A model generated the notes under the pieces. It was given only the letters and a program-made list of their open reading frames with translations, was not told the DNA's origin and did not search any database. A stretch of DNA of 64,000 nt from Amycolatopsis sp. cg9 (GTDB taxonomy: Bacteria; Actinomycetota; Actinomycetes; Mycobacteriales; Pseudonocardiaceae). This document shows, piece after piece, positions 7,859 through 17,162 of the stretch (within the stretch, counting starts at the first letter, position 1; each line of letters begins with the position of its first letter). The stretch covers positions 6,308,501 through 6,372,500 of the forward strand of contig NZ_CP166850.1 of NCBI RefSeq assembly GCF_041346945.1. The letters run 5' to 3'. A program made the position numbers and the translations under genes.

Positions 7859-8469
7859 ATGCCGCACCGCGGCGACCTCGAAGGCGGCGCCGACCGCATC
7901 CGCGGCGGCGACGGCCACGACTCGATCCACGGCGGCTACGGCGACGACCTGGCCAACGGCGATTCTGGCGGGGACACCGTCTTCGGCGACGACGGCGCGG
8001 ACGTGCTGTGGGGCGGCAAGGGCGGCGCCGACGCGGCCAACCCGAACGACCGCGGCGTCAACGACTCGCTCGTCGACTACGTGCTCGGCGGCAAGGGTGC
8101 GACGACCGGCCCGTCGGTCGACCCGAACACCGGCGCGCTCGGCTCGGACATCATCGACTGGCGCCCGCGCGGGACGTACGGCTCACCCGGCTCGTCGACG
8201 TGTTCGGCGAACCCGTGGCCGCAGACGTTCGGCAACGGCAAGAACGCGGTCACGGTGGACCCGTGCTCGTGGTTCGAGCTGACGAACCTCGACAACGCCG
8301 ACACTCCCCGGGCGCGGGCCAGGGCCCGGCGGACGTCACGACGGCGGGCACCCCGGCCTTCGACGAGCTGGCCCTGGTGTACCAGTCGGACCTGCAGGGC
8401 CACGGGGCCGGACCGGCGTTCCCGACCACCCCCGGCCACTTCGACAACCCGAACGCCTGCGCCCCCTGA
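7859..8469 (+). pseudogene. Remnant of an RTX-repeat (haemolysin-type calcium-binding) protein
   Basis: From 7859 the frame encodes glycine/aspartate nonapeptides (GGADRIRGGDGHDSIHGG, then GGDTVFGDDGADVLWGG) typical of calcium-binding RTX repeats. It continues into IIDWRPRGTYGSPGSS and FELTNLDNAD. The frame then breaks near the C-run 8306-8309. The sequence resumes in another frame as GAGQGPADVTTAGTPAFDEL and ends HFDNPNACAP at 8469, a C-terminus seen in large actinobacterial RTX proteins. No convincing N-terminal part or start is present upstream (7580-7858 shows no gene). This is the C-terminal stub of a dead surface or secreted protein; a sequencing error would explain the frameshift but not the missing N-terminus. 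Confidence 0.75.
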
Positions 8470-8482
8470 GCGGGGACCGGCC

Positions 8483-8518
8483 AAGGCGGGCGCCCGGATC
8501 CCGGGCGCCCGCCTTCTT
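8483..8518 (+). terminator. Terminator after the RTX remnant
   Basis: A 15-bp stem (8483-8497 and 8501-8515) with a three-base loop is followed by a short T-rich tail. It is retained although the gene in front is broken. Confidence 0.8.
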
Positions 8519-8717
8519 GCTGCGCGACGCCGCCAGGGCGGGGCCGCTGCGGGACTAGTCCGATCGGGTAGCGCGGTGGCGGAGGCTAAACCTCGCGACG
8601 GCACACGCGTGTGGCGTGCGACAACACGTTGTTTTCACACAGTTCGCGTTTTCGAACCAGCGATTCGCCCCCGACCGCGGGAGCGCGCTCGCCGGCCGAG
8701 TCATCGAGGTGGGGTCC

Positions 8718-11700
8718 GTGTCTTTTTCGGGATTGGTCTTCGCGCCCAGACGGAGATCGCTGGCGGCTCGAATGGTGTCGGTCACGACGGTGGTGGCGCT
8801 GGCACTCGGCGCCGCCACGGTGATCGAGACCGTCGCGACCGCCGCGCAAGCCCCGGTCGCGCCGGTGCACGTGGAGTCGCGGCCGGACGTGGTGTCCGCG
8901 GCCGTGTCGGCGCGGGCGCAGGGGTCGCGCGTCGAAGTGGAGTCGTTGCGCACCGAAACGTCGACGACGTGGTCGAATCCCGAGGGGACGCTGACGACGG
9001 AGGCGCACGGCGCGCCGATCCGGTTCAAGGACACCACCGGCCGCTGGCGCCCGGTGGACCTGGCGTGGCGCAAGAACGCGGACGGCACGGTGGCGCCCGC
9101 CGGTCACCCGATGGGGCTGGCGCTGGGGCGCAAGAACGCGAAAGCGGGCACGGCGTTCGTCGCGGCGGCCTCGGACCCCGCCCGTCAGGTCGAATGGCTG
9201 ACGCCGTGGACGCTGCCGGAACCGGTGCTGGACGGCACCAAGGCGACCTACGCCGACGTCCAGCCGGGAATCGACCTGGTGATGCACACCCGCCGCTCCG
9301 GGTTCGAGTACGACTTCGTGGTCAAACGCCGGCAGGCGACCGCGCCGTCGTGGCGGATCCCGTTGCACCTCAAGGGCTTGACGGCGAAGCAGCAGCCGGA
9401 CGGCACGATCGACTTCCTCGACTCGGCGAACAAGGTGCACTCGAGCATCCCGGTGCCGCTGATGTGGGACGCGGCGGTCGACCAGCGCAGCGGCGAACCC
9501 GTCAACCGTGCCAAGGTCGGCACGGCGGTGGAGACCGCGGGCAACGGCGCCGCGACGCTGGTGATCACGCCGGACCCGGCGTGGTTCACCGACGCCAAGC
9601 GGACGTACCCGATCACGGTCGACCCCACCTACGCCTCCGGCACGGCCTACTCCAGCTTCGACACCTGGGCCCAGACGGACTACACGACCGACCAATCGGC
9701 CTCCCCGGAACTGAAGCTGGGCACGTACAACGCCGGCGCGGTCAAGGCCCGCTCGTTCCTCAACTTCGCGGTCGCGCCGTTCAAGGGCAAGCAGATCGTC
9801 AGCGCGAACCTGTTCCTCTTCGAAACCTGGTCCTACTCCTGCACCGCGTCCGCGTTCGTGGTCAAGAGCTCCACCCCCGCGACCACGGCGACGCGCTGGA
9901 CGTCGCAGCCGACCATCGGCGCCCAGTACGGCTCGGCCTCGTGGGCCAAGGGCCACGACGGGAACTGCCCGGCGGGCCGGGTGTCCGTGCCGATCACCGG
10001 CCTGGTCCAGGCGTGGTCGAACGCGACGTACCCGACCGGCGGCCTGACCGTGATGGCGGCCAACGAAGCCGATTCCAACTCGTGGAAGAGATTCCACTCC
10101 AGTGAAGGCTCGGCGGACCCCTACATCTCCTACACCTACAACCGGCCGCCCGCCGCACCCGCGATCCCGACGGTCACCGAAACCCTCGGCTACGCCGCGC
10201 CGGGCGGAGCGACCTACTACTACTCCGCCGGCCGACGGCCATGGGTGCAGACCAAGGGCACCGACGCCGACGGCAACACGGTCCGCTACGAGTTCGAGTA
10301 CCACACCTCGACCGTGGTGTCCTCGACGACGCTGAAAGCCAGCTGCACAAGTTCGGCATACGCCTCCGGGACCACCGCGGGCTGCCGGCCCACCGCTGAA
10401 CTCCCGGACAACACGGCCATCGTCGTGCGGGCGAGGACCTTCGACGGCTCGCTGCGCTCCGGCTGGTCGGGGTGGGTCCTGATCCGCGTCGGTTCGGCCG
10501 TGCCCGCCGCTCCGACGATCACCTGCCCGTACGCCGACGGTTCCTGGACCGACACGCCGCCCGCGGCGAACTTCACCTGCACGATCGCCGCGCCCGGTCC
10601 GGGCTTCAACGCCCCGGGATACGTCAGGGTCACCGTCGACGGCCAGCTCCGTCCCACCAACTTCACCGGCGGCGCACCGGGGCAGCTCAAGATCACTCCC
10701 TCCAGTGACCCGAACGTCGGCAAAGCGGTCATCACCCTGCCGAGCTCCCAGGGGCTGCACACCATCAAAGCCCAGGCCGAAACGCCGGCCGGCAAGCTGT
10801 CCACCGCCGCGAACTACTCGTTCGGCTACGGTGGCTCGACGTTGAGCAGCCCCGCGGTCAGCCCGCGGCTGACGACGACCGGCGCCGTCAAGATCGCCGC
10901 GTCCGGTCCGCCCAAGGGCAGCTCCGGCACGCCCACGGCGTCGGTGCGGTGGCGGCTGTCCGGCTACGGCGGTGCGAACGAATCGACCGGGTGGAACACC
11001 GCGGCCAGCGCCCCGCTGACGGTCACCGACAACGGCGCCGCCGGGGTGACCGTGGCGGGGACCTGGAACACCACCGCCGACACGCAGGACGGGCAGCTCG
11101 ACGCCGACCCGAACACCGCCGGCGTGCAGCCGACCCCGCTGAACGACCGGCAGCCGGTGCTGCTGGACGTCCAGGTGTGCCTGACCTACACGAGCACGAC
11201 GCAGTGCACCTGGTCGCAGACCAAGAGCAGCGTGCTGCGGGTGCCGCACGCGTTCGGCAACGGCTTCCCCACGGCCGACGTCGGACCGGGTCAGGTGGCG
11301 CTGTGGACCGGCGAGTTCGCCACCGAAGCGACGGACATCTCGGTGCCCGGCTACACCGGCGATCTGACCGTGTCCCGGTCGCATTCCACCTTCGCCGGCG
11401 CCAACGACACCGTCAGCGGCGTGTTCGGCCCGGGCTGGACCGCCGGGTTCGACGGCGCCGAAGCCGGCGTCGCGGGCATGCAGGTCATCGACAACACCCG
11501 GACCGACGGGACGATCGCGCTGGTCGACGGCGACGGTTCGTCGATGGTCTTCGAGTCGCCGAGCGGCAAGCGGCGCACCACCGCGACGCTGGAAGCCGGC
11601 ACGTGGGTACCGGCGGAGGAGGACGCCGCCCAGGCCAGGGCCAAGCTCACGGTGAGCGGTGCAGGCGCCGAGACCGTCATCGCCTACACCGAGGACGACG

Positions 11701-14700
11701 GCACGACGACCACCTTCGTCACGACCGCCGCCACCGCGCCGTCCGCCACCGCGGCCGGGAAGTTCCGGCCGGCCGGCATCGCCGAGCCCGGGGTACCGGG
11801 AAAGACCGCGTACAGCTACGACGCCGCCGGCCGGGTCGCCCGCATCGTGGCGCCTTCGGCACCCGGTGTCGGGTGCACCGACGGGCAAGGCGGGTACACC
11901 AACGCGATCGGCTGCCGGTCGCTGCGGTTCGACTACGGCACTTCCGGCTCGGCCACCGGCCGGTTGACCGCCGCCTGGCTGGACATCTTCAACCCGGACA
12001 AACCCGGTGGCGCCGGTATGGATTCGATCAAAGTCGCGTCCTACGGCTACGACGCGGCCGGACGGCTCGCGACCGCGACCGATCCCCGCAGCGGCCTGTC
12101 CACCGCCTACGGCTACGACCCGGCCGGCCGCCTCACCTCGATGACGCCGTCCGGTCAGATCCCGTTCCAGCTCACCTACACCGCCGCACCGGACGTCAAG
12201 CTGGCCAACGTGAAGCGGGACCGGCCGGCGGGCGACCCGGCGGGCGGGACCGCCACCCTCGCGTCGTTCGTCTACGACGTACCGGTCTCGGGCGCCGGGC
12301 TGCCCGATCTTTCCCCGCAGTTCGTGGCCGGGTGGGACCAGCGGTCGGCGCCGGTCAAGGGGTTCGCGGTCTTCGGGCCCGAACACCCCGTCGGTTCCAC
12401 CTCGCCGTCGGGGGTCGCCGCCGGTGACTGGGAGTTCGCCGAGCTGCAGTACGCCGACAGCGAGGGCTACACGGTGAACACCGCGGAGTTCGGCGCGGGC
12501 GCCTGGCAGTACACCGCCGTCGACTACAACGCCAAGGGCAACGAAATCCGGACGCTGGACCAGCGAGCACTCCGGCAGATCATCGACGGCCAGCAGACCG
12601 CGGCCGATCAGCTCGCGTCGATCACCGCTTACAACCAGGACGAAACCCTGATCACCGACAGCTACGGACCGGCGCGGATGGCGACCTTGCGGGACGGCAC
12701 CGCGAAGCTCCTCCGCACGCACCGCAAGATCGAATTCGACCAGGGCGCCCCCAACGGCGGCGTCAACCCGGCCACCGGGCTGCCGTACCGGCTGGCCACG
12801 ACCGAGACCACGTTCGCCAACGACCCCGGCACCGGCCAGGACGTGGAGGTGGTCAGCCGCACGTTGACCGACTACGCGCCCCCGGTGGCCGGCGACCCCG
12901 ACGGCTGGGCGTCCGGTCTGCCCGGCCGGGTGACCACCGACGTGGACCTGAACGGCACGGTGTCGCCGGGCGACGTCAGCCGGGTCACCCGGTACGACGC
13001 CGAGAACCGGGTGGTGGAGACGCGCCAGCCGACGTCGGACGGGACGGACGCGGGCACCACCGAGACGGTGTACTACACGGCAGCGGCCACCACGGCGCAC
13101 CCCGAATGCGGCGCGAAACCCCAGTGGGCCGGCCTGGTCTGCGCCAAGGTCCCGGCGGCGGCGCCGTCGGCGGGACCGCCGCTCCCGACGACCACCACGA
13201 CGGGTTACGACTACCTGCTGGCTCCGTCCACCGTGACCGAGAAGTCGGGGGCCGTCACCCGCACGCGGACCATCGCGCACCTCGCCGACGGACGGGAAGC
13301 GGCGGTCACGACCTCGGTCACCGGCTTGGCCGGGTCGACCCCCACCACCACGAAGGAGACCGCCTACGACCCGGTCACCGGCGCCGCGACGACCACCACC
13401 GCCCGGAGCGCGGACGGCACCGTCGCGGCCGTCGTCACCAAGGGGTACGACGCTTGGGGGCGGCAGATCAGCTACCAGCCGTCCGGGGAATCGGCGACGA
13501 CGACGGTCTACGACGCCGGCGGGTCCGTGGCGACCGTCACCGACGCGAACGGGTCCACCCGGTACAGCTACGACGGGGTGGACGCGGCCGGGGCCACCGA
13601 GCGGCGCGGCCTGCTCACGAAGGTCGAGGTGACCACGGCCGGTTCGACCTGGACCTCCGCCGGTGCCTACGACGCCGGAAGTGACCTGGTCACGCAGCAG
13701 TTGCCGGGCGGGATGACCCAGCGGACGGAGTTCGACAACACGGGCACCCAGACCGGGCTGACCTACACCGGAGCCGACGGCGGCTGGCTGTCCTGGTCGC
13801 TGGACAACGACGCGACCGGGCGGGTCGTGCGCGAATGGACGCCGGACGGCGCGGCCTTCACCGGGCCGGCCGCCGGCGACGAACCGGGCGACGTCGGCGA
13901 CGCCCAGCCCTACGACCGCGGCTACGCCTACGACGGGGCCGGCCGGCTCACCGAAACCCGGGACCGGACGGCCGCGGCCACCGGCGTCGACGTCACCGAT
14001 CCGGAGACCGCACCGGGCTGCGTCACCCGCGCGTACTCGTTCGACGGCAACGACAACCGGCTGGGCAAGGCGACCAGGCCCGCCGCGACGGACGGCTCCT
14101 GCAGCGGCACGGGCGGCACCACGGTGTCGCGCACGTTCGACAGCGCCGACCGGCCGGTCACCGGGTACGGCTACGACGAGCTGGGCCGCACCCGGGTCCT
14201 GCCCGCCGGGGACGCACCCCAGCAGGCCGGCGGCGCGGTGTCGCTCGACTACTACGACGGCGACCAGGCCCGGGCCATCACGCAGAACGGGGTCACCACG
14301 ACGTTCACCCTCGACGCGCTGGACCGGCGGCTGTCCGAAACCGTCACCGGCGGCGGCACCACGACGGTGAACCTGCGGCACTACACCGACGGCTCGGACA
14401 ACCCGACGTGGGTCAGCGCGGGCGACGCGACCCGCCGTTACGCGGAACTCGTCGGTGACGGTCTCGCGCTCACGGTGGACCAGGCCGGCGTCGGCTCGCT
14501 GACCCTGACCGACCCGCACGGGGACGTGGTGTCCACTGTGGACCTGCCGTCGGCCGCGAGCACCGCCACGGCGTTGAACGGCTGGAACGACTACGACGAG
14601 TACGGCAACCCGGCCGCCGCCAACACCAACCAGACCGGCCCGGCGGCGTACGGCTGGCACGGCTCGGCACAGCGGGCGGTGTCCGGCGCCGGCTTGACCC

Positions 14701-15191
14701 TCATGGGAGCCCGCCTCTACAACCCGGCGACCGGCTTGTTCCTCACCGTGGACCCGGTCCGCGGCGGCAACACCAACGCCTACAACTACCCGGCCGACCC
14801 GGTCAACACGGCCGACCTGACCGGCCAGATGAACAAACAGGAGGGCGGAGGCGGCGGCTGTGCCTGCAAGAACGGCACGAAGGCCAAGAAGAACGTCGTC
14901 AAGAAGCTGAAGAGAGCGAAAAAGCTGCTCCGCAAGGCTTCGGCGAAGGCCAAGCGCAAGCTCGGGAACACGCTGAGCAAGGCCTTGAACCGCATCCAGC
15001 GGGCGAACTTCCGGAGCATCGACATCGTCTGCTTCATCGCGATCATGTCCCTGATCTCGGCGATAGCCTGGTTCATCGGCTCCTTCACACCGTGGACGTG
15101 GTGGGGCATCGCAGCCGCCGCGGCGGCGATCGTGGCCGCGTACGCGTTCGTGCAAAACGCCTGCTTCGGCTGGACGAACTACCGGTTGTGA
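8718..15191 (+). CDS. Secreted RHS/YD-repeat polymorphic toxin-like protein
   Basis: A 2157-aa protein from the GTG at 8718, which has GAGGTGGGG just upstream; the open frame reaches back to 8616. The N-terminus has an RRR stretch, a hydrophobic core (VTTVVALALGAATVIETVA) and an Ala-rich cleavage region, so it is exported. A DNRLRE-like region follows (about 300-480), then a fibronectin-type stretch. Next comes the RHS entry region (DISVPGYTGDLTVSRSH, about 875) and many YDAAGR-type YD repeats. The RHS core end is GARLYNPATGLFLTVDPVRG, with YNYPADPVNTADLTGQ finishing at about 2037. The last 120 residues are non-RHS: Gly/Cys-rich, then Lys/Arg-rich, then two hydrophobic segments. In this family that position holds the variable toxin. 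No immunity gene is visible directly downstream. Confidence 0.9.
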   Translation: MSFSGLVFAPRRRSLAARMVSVTTVVALALGAATVIETVATAAQAPVAPVHVESRPDVVSAAVSARAQGSRVEVESLRTETSTTWSNPEGTLTTEAHGAPIRFKDTTGRWRPVDLAWRKNADGTVAPAGHPMGLALGRKNAKAGTAFVAAASDPARQVEWLTPWTLPEPVLDGTKATYADVQPGIDLVMHTRRSGFEYDFVVKRRQATAPSWRIPLHLKGLTAKQQPDGTIDFLDSANKVHSSIPVPLMWDAAVDQRSGEPVNRAKVGTAVETAGNGAATLVITPDPAWFTDAKRTYPITVDPTYASGTAYSSFDTWAQTDYTTDQSASPELKLGTYNAGAVKARSFLNFAVAPFKGKQIVSANLFLFETWSYSCTASAFVVKSSTPATTATRWTSQPTIGAQYGSASWAKGHDGNCPAGRVSVPITGLVQAWSNATYPTGGLTVMAANEADSNSWKRFHSSEGSADPYISYTYNRPPAAPAIPTVTETLGYAAPGGATYYYSAGRRPWVQTKGTDADGNTVRYEFEYHTSTVVSSTTLKASCTSSAYASGTTAGCRPTAELPDNTAIVVRARTFDGSLRSGWSGWVLIRVGSAVPAAPTITCPYADGSWTDTPPAANFTCTIAAPGPGFNAPGYVRVTVDGQLRPTNFTGGAPGQLKITPSSDPNVGKAVITLPSSQGLHTIKAQAETPAGKLSTAANYSFGYGGSTLSSPAVSPRLTTTGAVKIAASGPPKGSSGTPTASVRWRLSGYGGANESTGWNTAASAPLTVTDNGAAGVTVAGTWNTTADTQDGQLDADPNTAGVQPTPLNDRQPVLLDVQVCLTYTSTTQCTWSQTKSSVLRVPHAFGNGFPTADVGPGQVALWTGEFATEATDISVPGYTGDLTVSRSHSTFAGANDTVSGVFGPGWTAGFDGAEAGVAGMQVIDNTRTDGTIALVDGDGSSMVFESPSGKRRTTATLEAGTWVPAEEDAAQARAKLTVSGAGAETVIAYTEDDGTTTTFVTTAATAPSATAAGKFRPAGIAEPGVPGKTAYSYDAAGRVARIVAPSAPGVGCTDGQGGYTNAIGCRSLRFDYGTSGSATGRLTAAWLDIFNPDKPGGAGMDSIKVASYGYDAAGRLATATDPRSGLSTAYGYDPAGRLTSMTPSGQIPFQLTYTAAPDVKLANVKRDRPAGDPAGGTATLASFVYDVPVSGAGLPDLSPQFVAGWDQRSAPVKGFAVFGPEHPVGSTSPSGVAAGDWEFAELQYADSEGYTVNTAEFGAGAWQYTAVDYNAKGNEIRTLDQRALRQIIDGQQTAADQLASITAYNQDETLITDSYGPARMATLRDGTAKLLRTHRKIEFDQGAPNGGVNPATGLPYRLATTETTFANDPGTGQDVEVVSRTLTDYAPPVAGDPDGWASGLPGRVTTDVDLNGTVSPGDVSRVTRYDAENRVVETRQPTSDGTDAGTTETVYYTAAATTAHPECGAKPQWAGLVCAKVPAAAPSAGPPLPTTTTTGYDYLLAPSTVTEKSGAVTRTRTIAHLADGREAAVTTSVTGLAGSTPTTTKETAYDPVTGAATTTTARSADGTVAAVVTKGYDAWGRQISYQPSGESATTTVYDAGGSVATVTDANGSTRYSYDGVDAAGATERRGLLTKVEVTTAGSTWTSAGAYDAGSDLVTQQLPGGMTQRTEFDNTGTQTGLTYTGADGGWLSWSLDNDATGRVVREWTPDGAAFTGPAAGDEPGDVGDAQPYDRGYAYDGAGRLTETRDRTAAATGVDVTDPETAPGCVTRAYSFDGNDNRLGKATRPAATDGSCSGTGGTTVSRTFDSADRPVTGYGYDELGRTRVLPAGDAPQQAGGAVSLDYYDGDQARAITQNGVTTTFTLDALDRRLSETVTGGGTTTVNLRHYTDGSDNPTWVSAGDATRRYAELVGDGLALTVDQAGVGSLTLTDPHGDVVSTVDLPSAASTATALNGWNDYDEYGNPAAANTNQTGPAAYGWHGSAQRAVSGAGLTLMGARLYNPATGLFLTVDPVRGGNTNAYNYPADPVNTADLTGQMNKQEGGGGGCACKNGTKAKKNVVKKLKRAKKLLRKASAKAKRKLGNTLSKALNRIQRANFRSIDIVCFIAIMSLISAIAWFIGSFTPWTWWGIAAAAAAIVAAYAFVQNACFGWTNYRL
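14531..14543. repeat. Palindromic word GTCCACTGTGGAC
   Basis: Exact copy of the 13-bp palindrome, inside the RHS gene; it uses the rare threonine codon ACT. Confidence 0.5.
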
Positions 15192-15217
15192 CGGCTTGCC
15201 GTCCGATGTGAACCACG

Positions 15218-15263
15218 GCTGAAGGCGGCTCTCGCCGTACGGTGAGAGCCGCCTTCAGCTTTT
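15218..15263 (+). terminator. Intrinsic terminator of the RHS gene
   Basis: A 19-bp stem (15218-15236 with 15241-15259, one G-T wobble) has a four-base loop and is followed by four T residues. Located 27 bp after the RHS stop. Confidence 0.85.
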
Positions 15264-15303
15264 CGCATTCCGCGTGTCCGGGGTCAGGTTCGCGTTCCGC
15301 GCC

Positions 15304-16347
15304 CTAGTCGGCGCCCGAGCGCATTCGCGTGTAGTCCTTGACTTTTTCGAGCGCGAAAGCGGTCGATTTGGAGTTCGGCGATATGACGGCTACGGCTTCG
15401 GCAAATTTCAACAACGTTTCGGGATGATGTACGATGCATGCTTTCGCAATAGCGGAGATGTGCGGTCGGGTTATCGGTATCTCTTCTACGCCGAGGTCGA
15501 CACCAAGGGCCTCCATGAGCGTCTCGATGGCAAGATTCCGGCCGGCGAGTTCGCGTAGTTCGGGTACTCTTTCCAGGGCGTCGACGACTTCGTCGAGGTC
15601 TCTGGTGCTCGAAACCACGCGCGGCGACGGTCTCGTGTCGAGCATGGCTCTGGCTTGAGCGGTCGACGGACCGTCCGATCCCATCATCATGTCGACGATG
15701 TCCAGCAGTCTGACGAGAGCGCCTGGTTGCTTGCGGCATGCCAGAACGATGGCGAAGAGGTGTGGCCGTGCTGCCGGGTGCTCGGCGATGGCCAGACTGA
15801 ATTCCAGATCTTCGGTGAGAATCTGGAGGGCGAGGCGCCGCCCGTCGGCTTCGCGAAGGGCTTTGAACTGAAACAGCTGGTCGACGAATTCCCCGAGTCG
15901 GCGGTGAAATTCCTGGCCACCGGGTAGTGAAAGATTTTCGCTCGCGGTCGAGGGGCTTCCGGCGCTGGTCCGCGACTCGGATGAGGTCGGGGGTGCATCG
16001 GCGACGGGCGTGGTGTGGAACGTGCCATCGTGTGCGTTCTGCCACAACTGCTCGAACGAATCGAGGATTGCTTCTTCGTTGCGAATGCGCCCCAGCTGGA
16101 TGAACGCCGCAACGACCCAGAGCATCACGTTCCGGTTCGGCAGCTCGACGGTGATCAATGCCCTGTGGCAGGTGGTCGTCGAGAAGGGACGACTGCCGGT
16201 GCCGTCCTCGGACCAATTGTGAGCGATCCAGCGGGCGACTTGAGCGACGCTCGGATAGCCGGCTTTCGCGTGCAACTGGTGCAAAGCGGTATTGAGTGTT
16301 CGGAGCGGGCCGGGAGGCAGGTCCGGCTGGTGCCAAGTGCGGCCCAT
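15304..16347 (-). CDS. HTH protein with two EAD2-like effector-associated domains
   Basis: A 347-aa protein. The ATG at 16347 was chosen because GAGGAGG lies 8 bases upstream. Residues about 8-85 look like a helix-turn-helix region of the kind found in actinobacterial conflict genes (PSVAQVARWI... STTTCHRALITVELP). After a Pro/Ser/Thr linker come two related helical modules. The first is FVDQLFQFKALREADGRRLA through LACRKQPGALVRLLDIV, and the second is VVDALERVPELRELAGRNLA through KACIVHHPETLLKFAEAV. Both match the pattern I know as effector-associated domain 2 (EAD2), a death-like adaptor that recruits proteases or NTPase effectors. The gene is divergent from the STAND-CHAT gene region and probably its partner (inference). 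The assignment rests on motif memory, not a search. Confidence 0.7.
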   Translation of the reverse strand: MGRTWHQPDLPPGPLRTLNTALHQLHAKAGYPSVAQVARWIAHNWSEDGTGSRPFSTTTCHRALITVELPNRNVMLWVVAAFIQLGRIRNEEAILDSFEQLWQNAHDGTFHTTPVADAPPTSSESRTSAGSPSTASENLSLPGGQEFHRRLGEFVDQLFQFKALREADGRRLALQILTEDLEFSLAIAEHPAARPHLFAIVLACRKQPGALVRLLDIVDMMMGSDGPSTAQARAMLDTRPSPRVVSSTRDLDEVVDALERVPELRELAGRNLAIETLMEALGVDLGVEEIPITRPHISAIAKACIVHHPETLLKFAEAVAVISPNSKSTAFALEKVKDYTRMRSGAD

Positions 16348-16576
16348 GGCGTCCTCCTCTCGTGGCATCACGCGACGTAACTCATCGTAAACCGGGTTGG
16401 TGACGATCAGCCCGCGCGATCGGAGTTCGTCGGGCCGATGGCGCTCGGACTTGGTCCGGAACCGCACTTGTGGGGAGGAGCTCAGATGGGCGTAACGAGT
16501 TGTCAGCGGGGATAAATTCGCTCCTGACCTGCTGGAATAGTGGGTCCTGGCGGTAAGGCGTACCTGGCGAGCAGGA

Positions 16577-16951
16577 GTGGGAGCGGACATGGACAGACCG
16601 CGTGCGCGGCGACGGTCAGAGAGCGGTGCGGTTTTGGACTCGGCCGGATGGAGGCAGCTGGCCCGCCTGGTCGAGCTGGCCTTCGCCGGTGAGCGCGAGT
16701 CGTTCGTGCGCATGCTCGTGGTCCTCGTTGTCGTCGCGTCGGTGGGGCTGGCGGCGATCGGCTTGCTCGGACCGACGCTCGTCGGGGGCGTCGGCGGCGG
16801 GGCGATGCTGCTGAGTGCGTTCCGCCGGCGATCATCGTTTTGGGAATCTTCGCGGCAAGTCCGCGGATCCTGTCCCCGATGCGCGGGTACGGCAAAGGCA
16901 ATTCCCGAGATGTCCCGTGCTGTTCAGGGCGCTTCATCGGCGACGCAGTGA
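16577..16951 (+). CDS. Small membrane protein of unknown function
   Basis: A possible 124-aa product (ATG at 16577; another ATG at 16589). Residues about 44-80 form a strongly hydrophobic stretch (FVRMLVVLVVVASVGLAAIG and on to GGVGGGAMLL) after a basic N-terminus. The part after about 82 looks less protein-like. The same frame is open again after the TGA at 16949-16951, up to 17179, so the original gene may have been longer and been cut by a nonsense change. It sits between the EAD2 gene and the STAND-CHAT gene and may belong to that module. From 16952 to 17162 I see no separate gene. Confidence 0.45.
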   Translation: MGADMDRPRARRRSESGAVLDSAGWRQLARLVELAFAGERESFVRMLVVLVVVASVGLAAIGLLGPTLVGGVGGGAMLLSAFRRRSSFWESSRQVRGSCPRCAGTAKAIPEMSRAVQGASSATQ

Positions 16952-17162
16952 GCTTTCCTCGTCCCGGAAGCGCTGGACGTCGTCGTGCGGGCGGCGTACG
17001 GCATCGGCTTTCTCGCCTGGCTCGCCGACACCAGGGTCTTTCGCTTCCGACTACGCCTTGATCGCGATCTTCGACAGCCTTCTCCGTGGCGCCTTCCCTG
17101 CTCGGAAGCGGGCGAGGCGCTACCGTATCGGTACGTCAGCGAGAGGGTGATCAGGAGGCTGG

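Noticed and set aside
8586..15155. A 2189-residue open frame on the minus strand opposite the RHS gene
   Set aside because: It mirrors the third-position GC bias of the real gene, is Arg/Gly/Val-rich throughout and has no domain; the plus strand has a signal peptide and YD repeats.
15192..15303. An immunity gene directly after the RHS toxin
   Set aside because: The 112 bp hold only a terminator; the next gene is on the other strand and is an EAD2-type protein.
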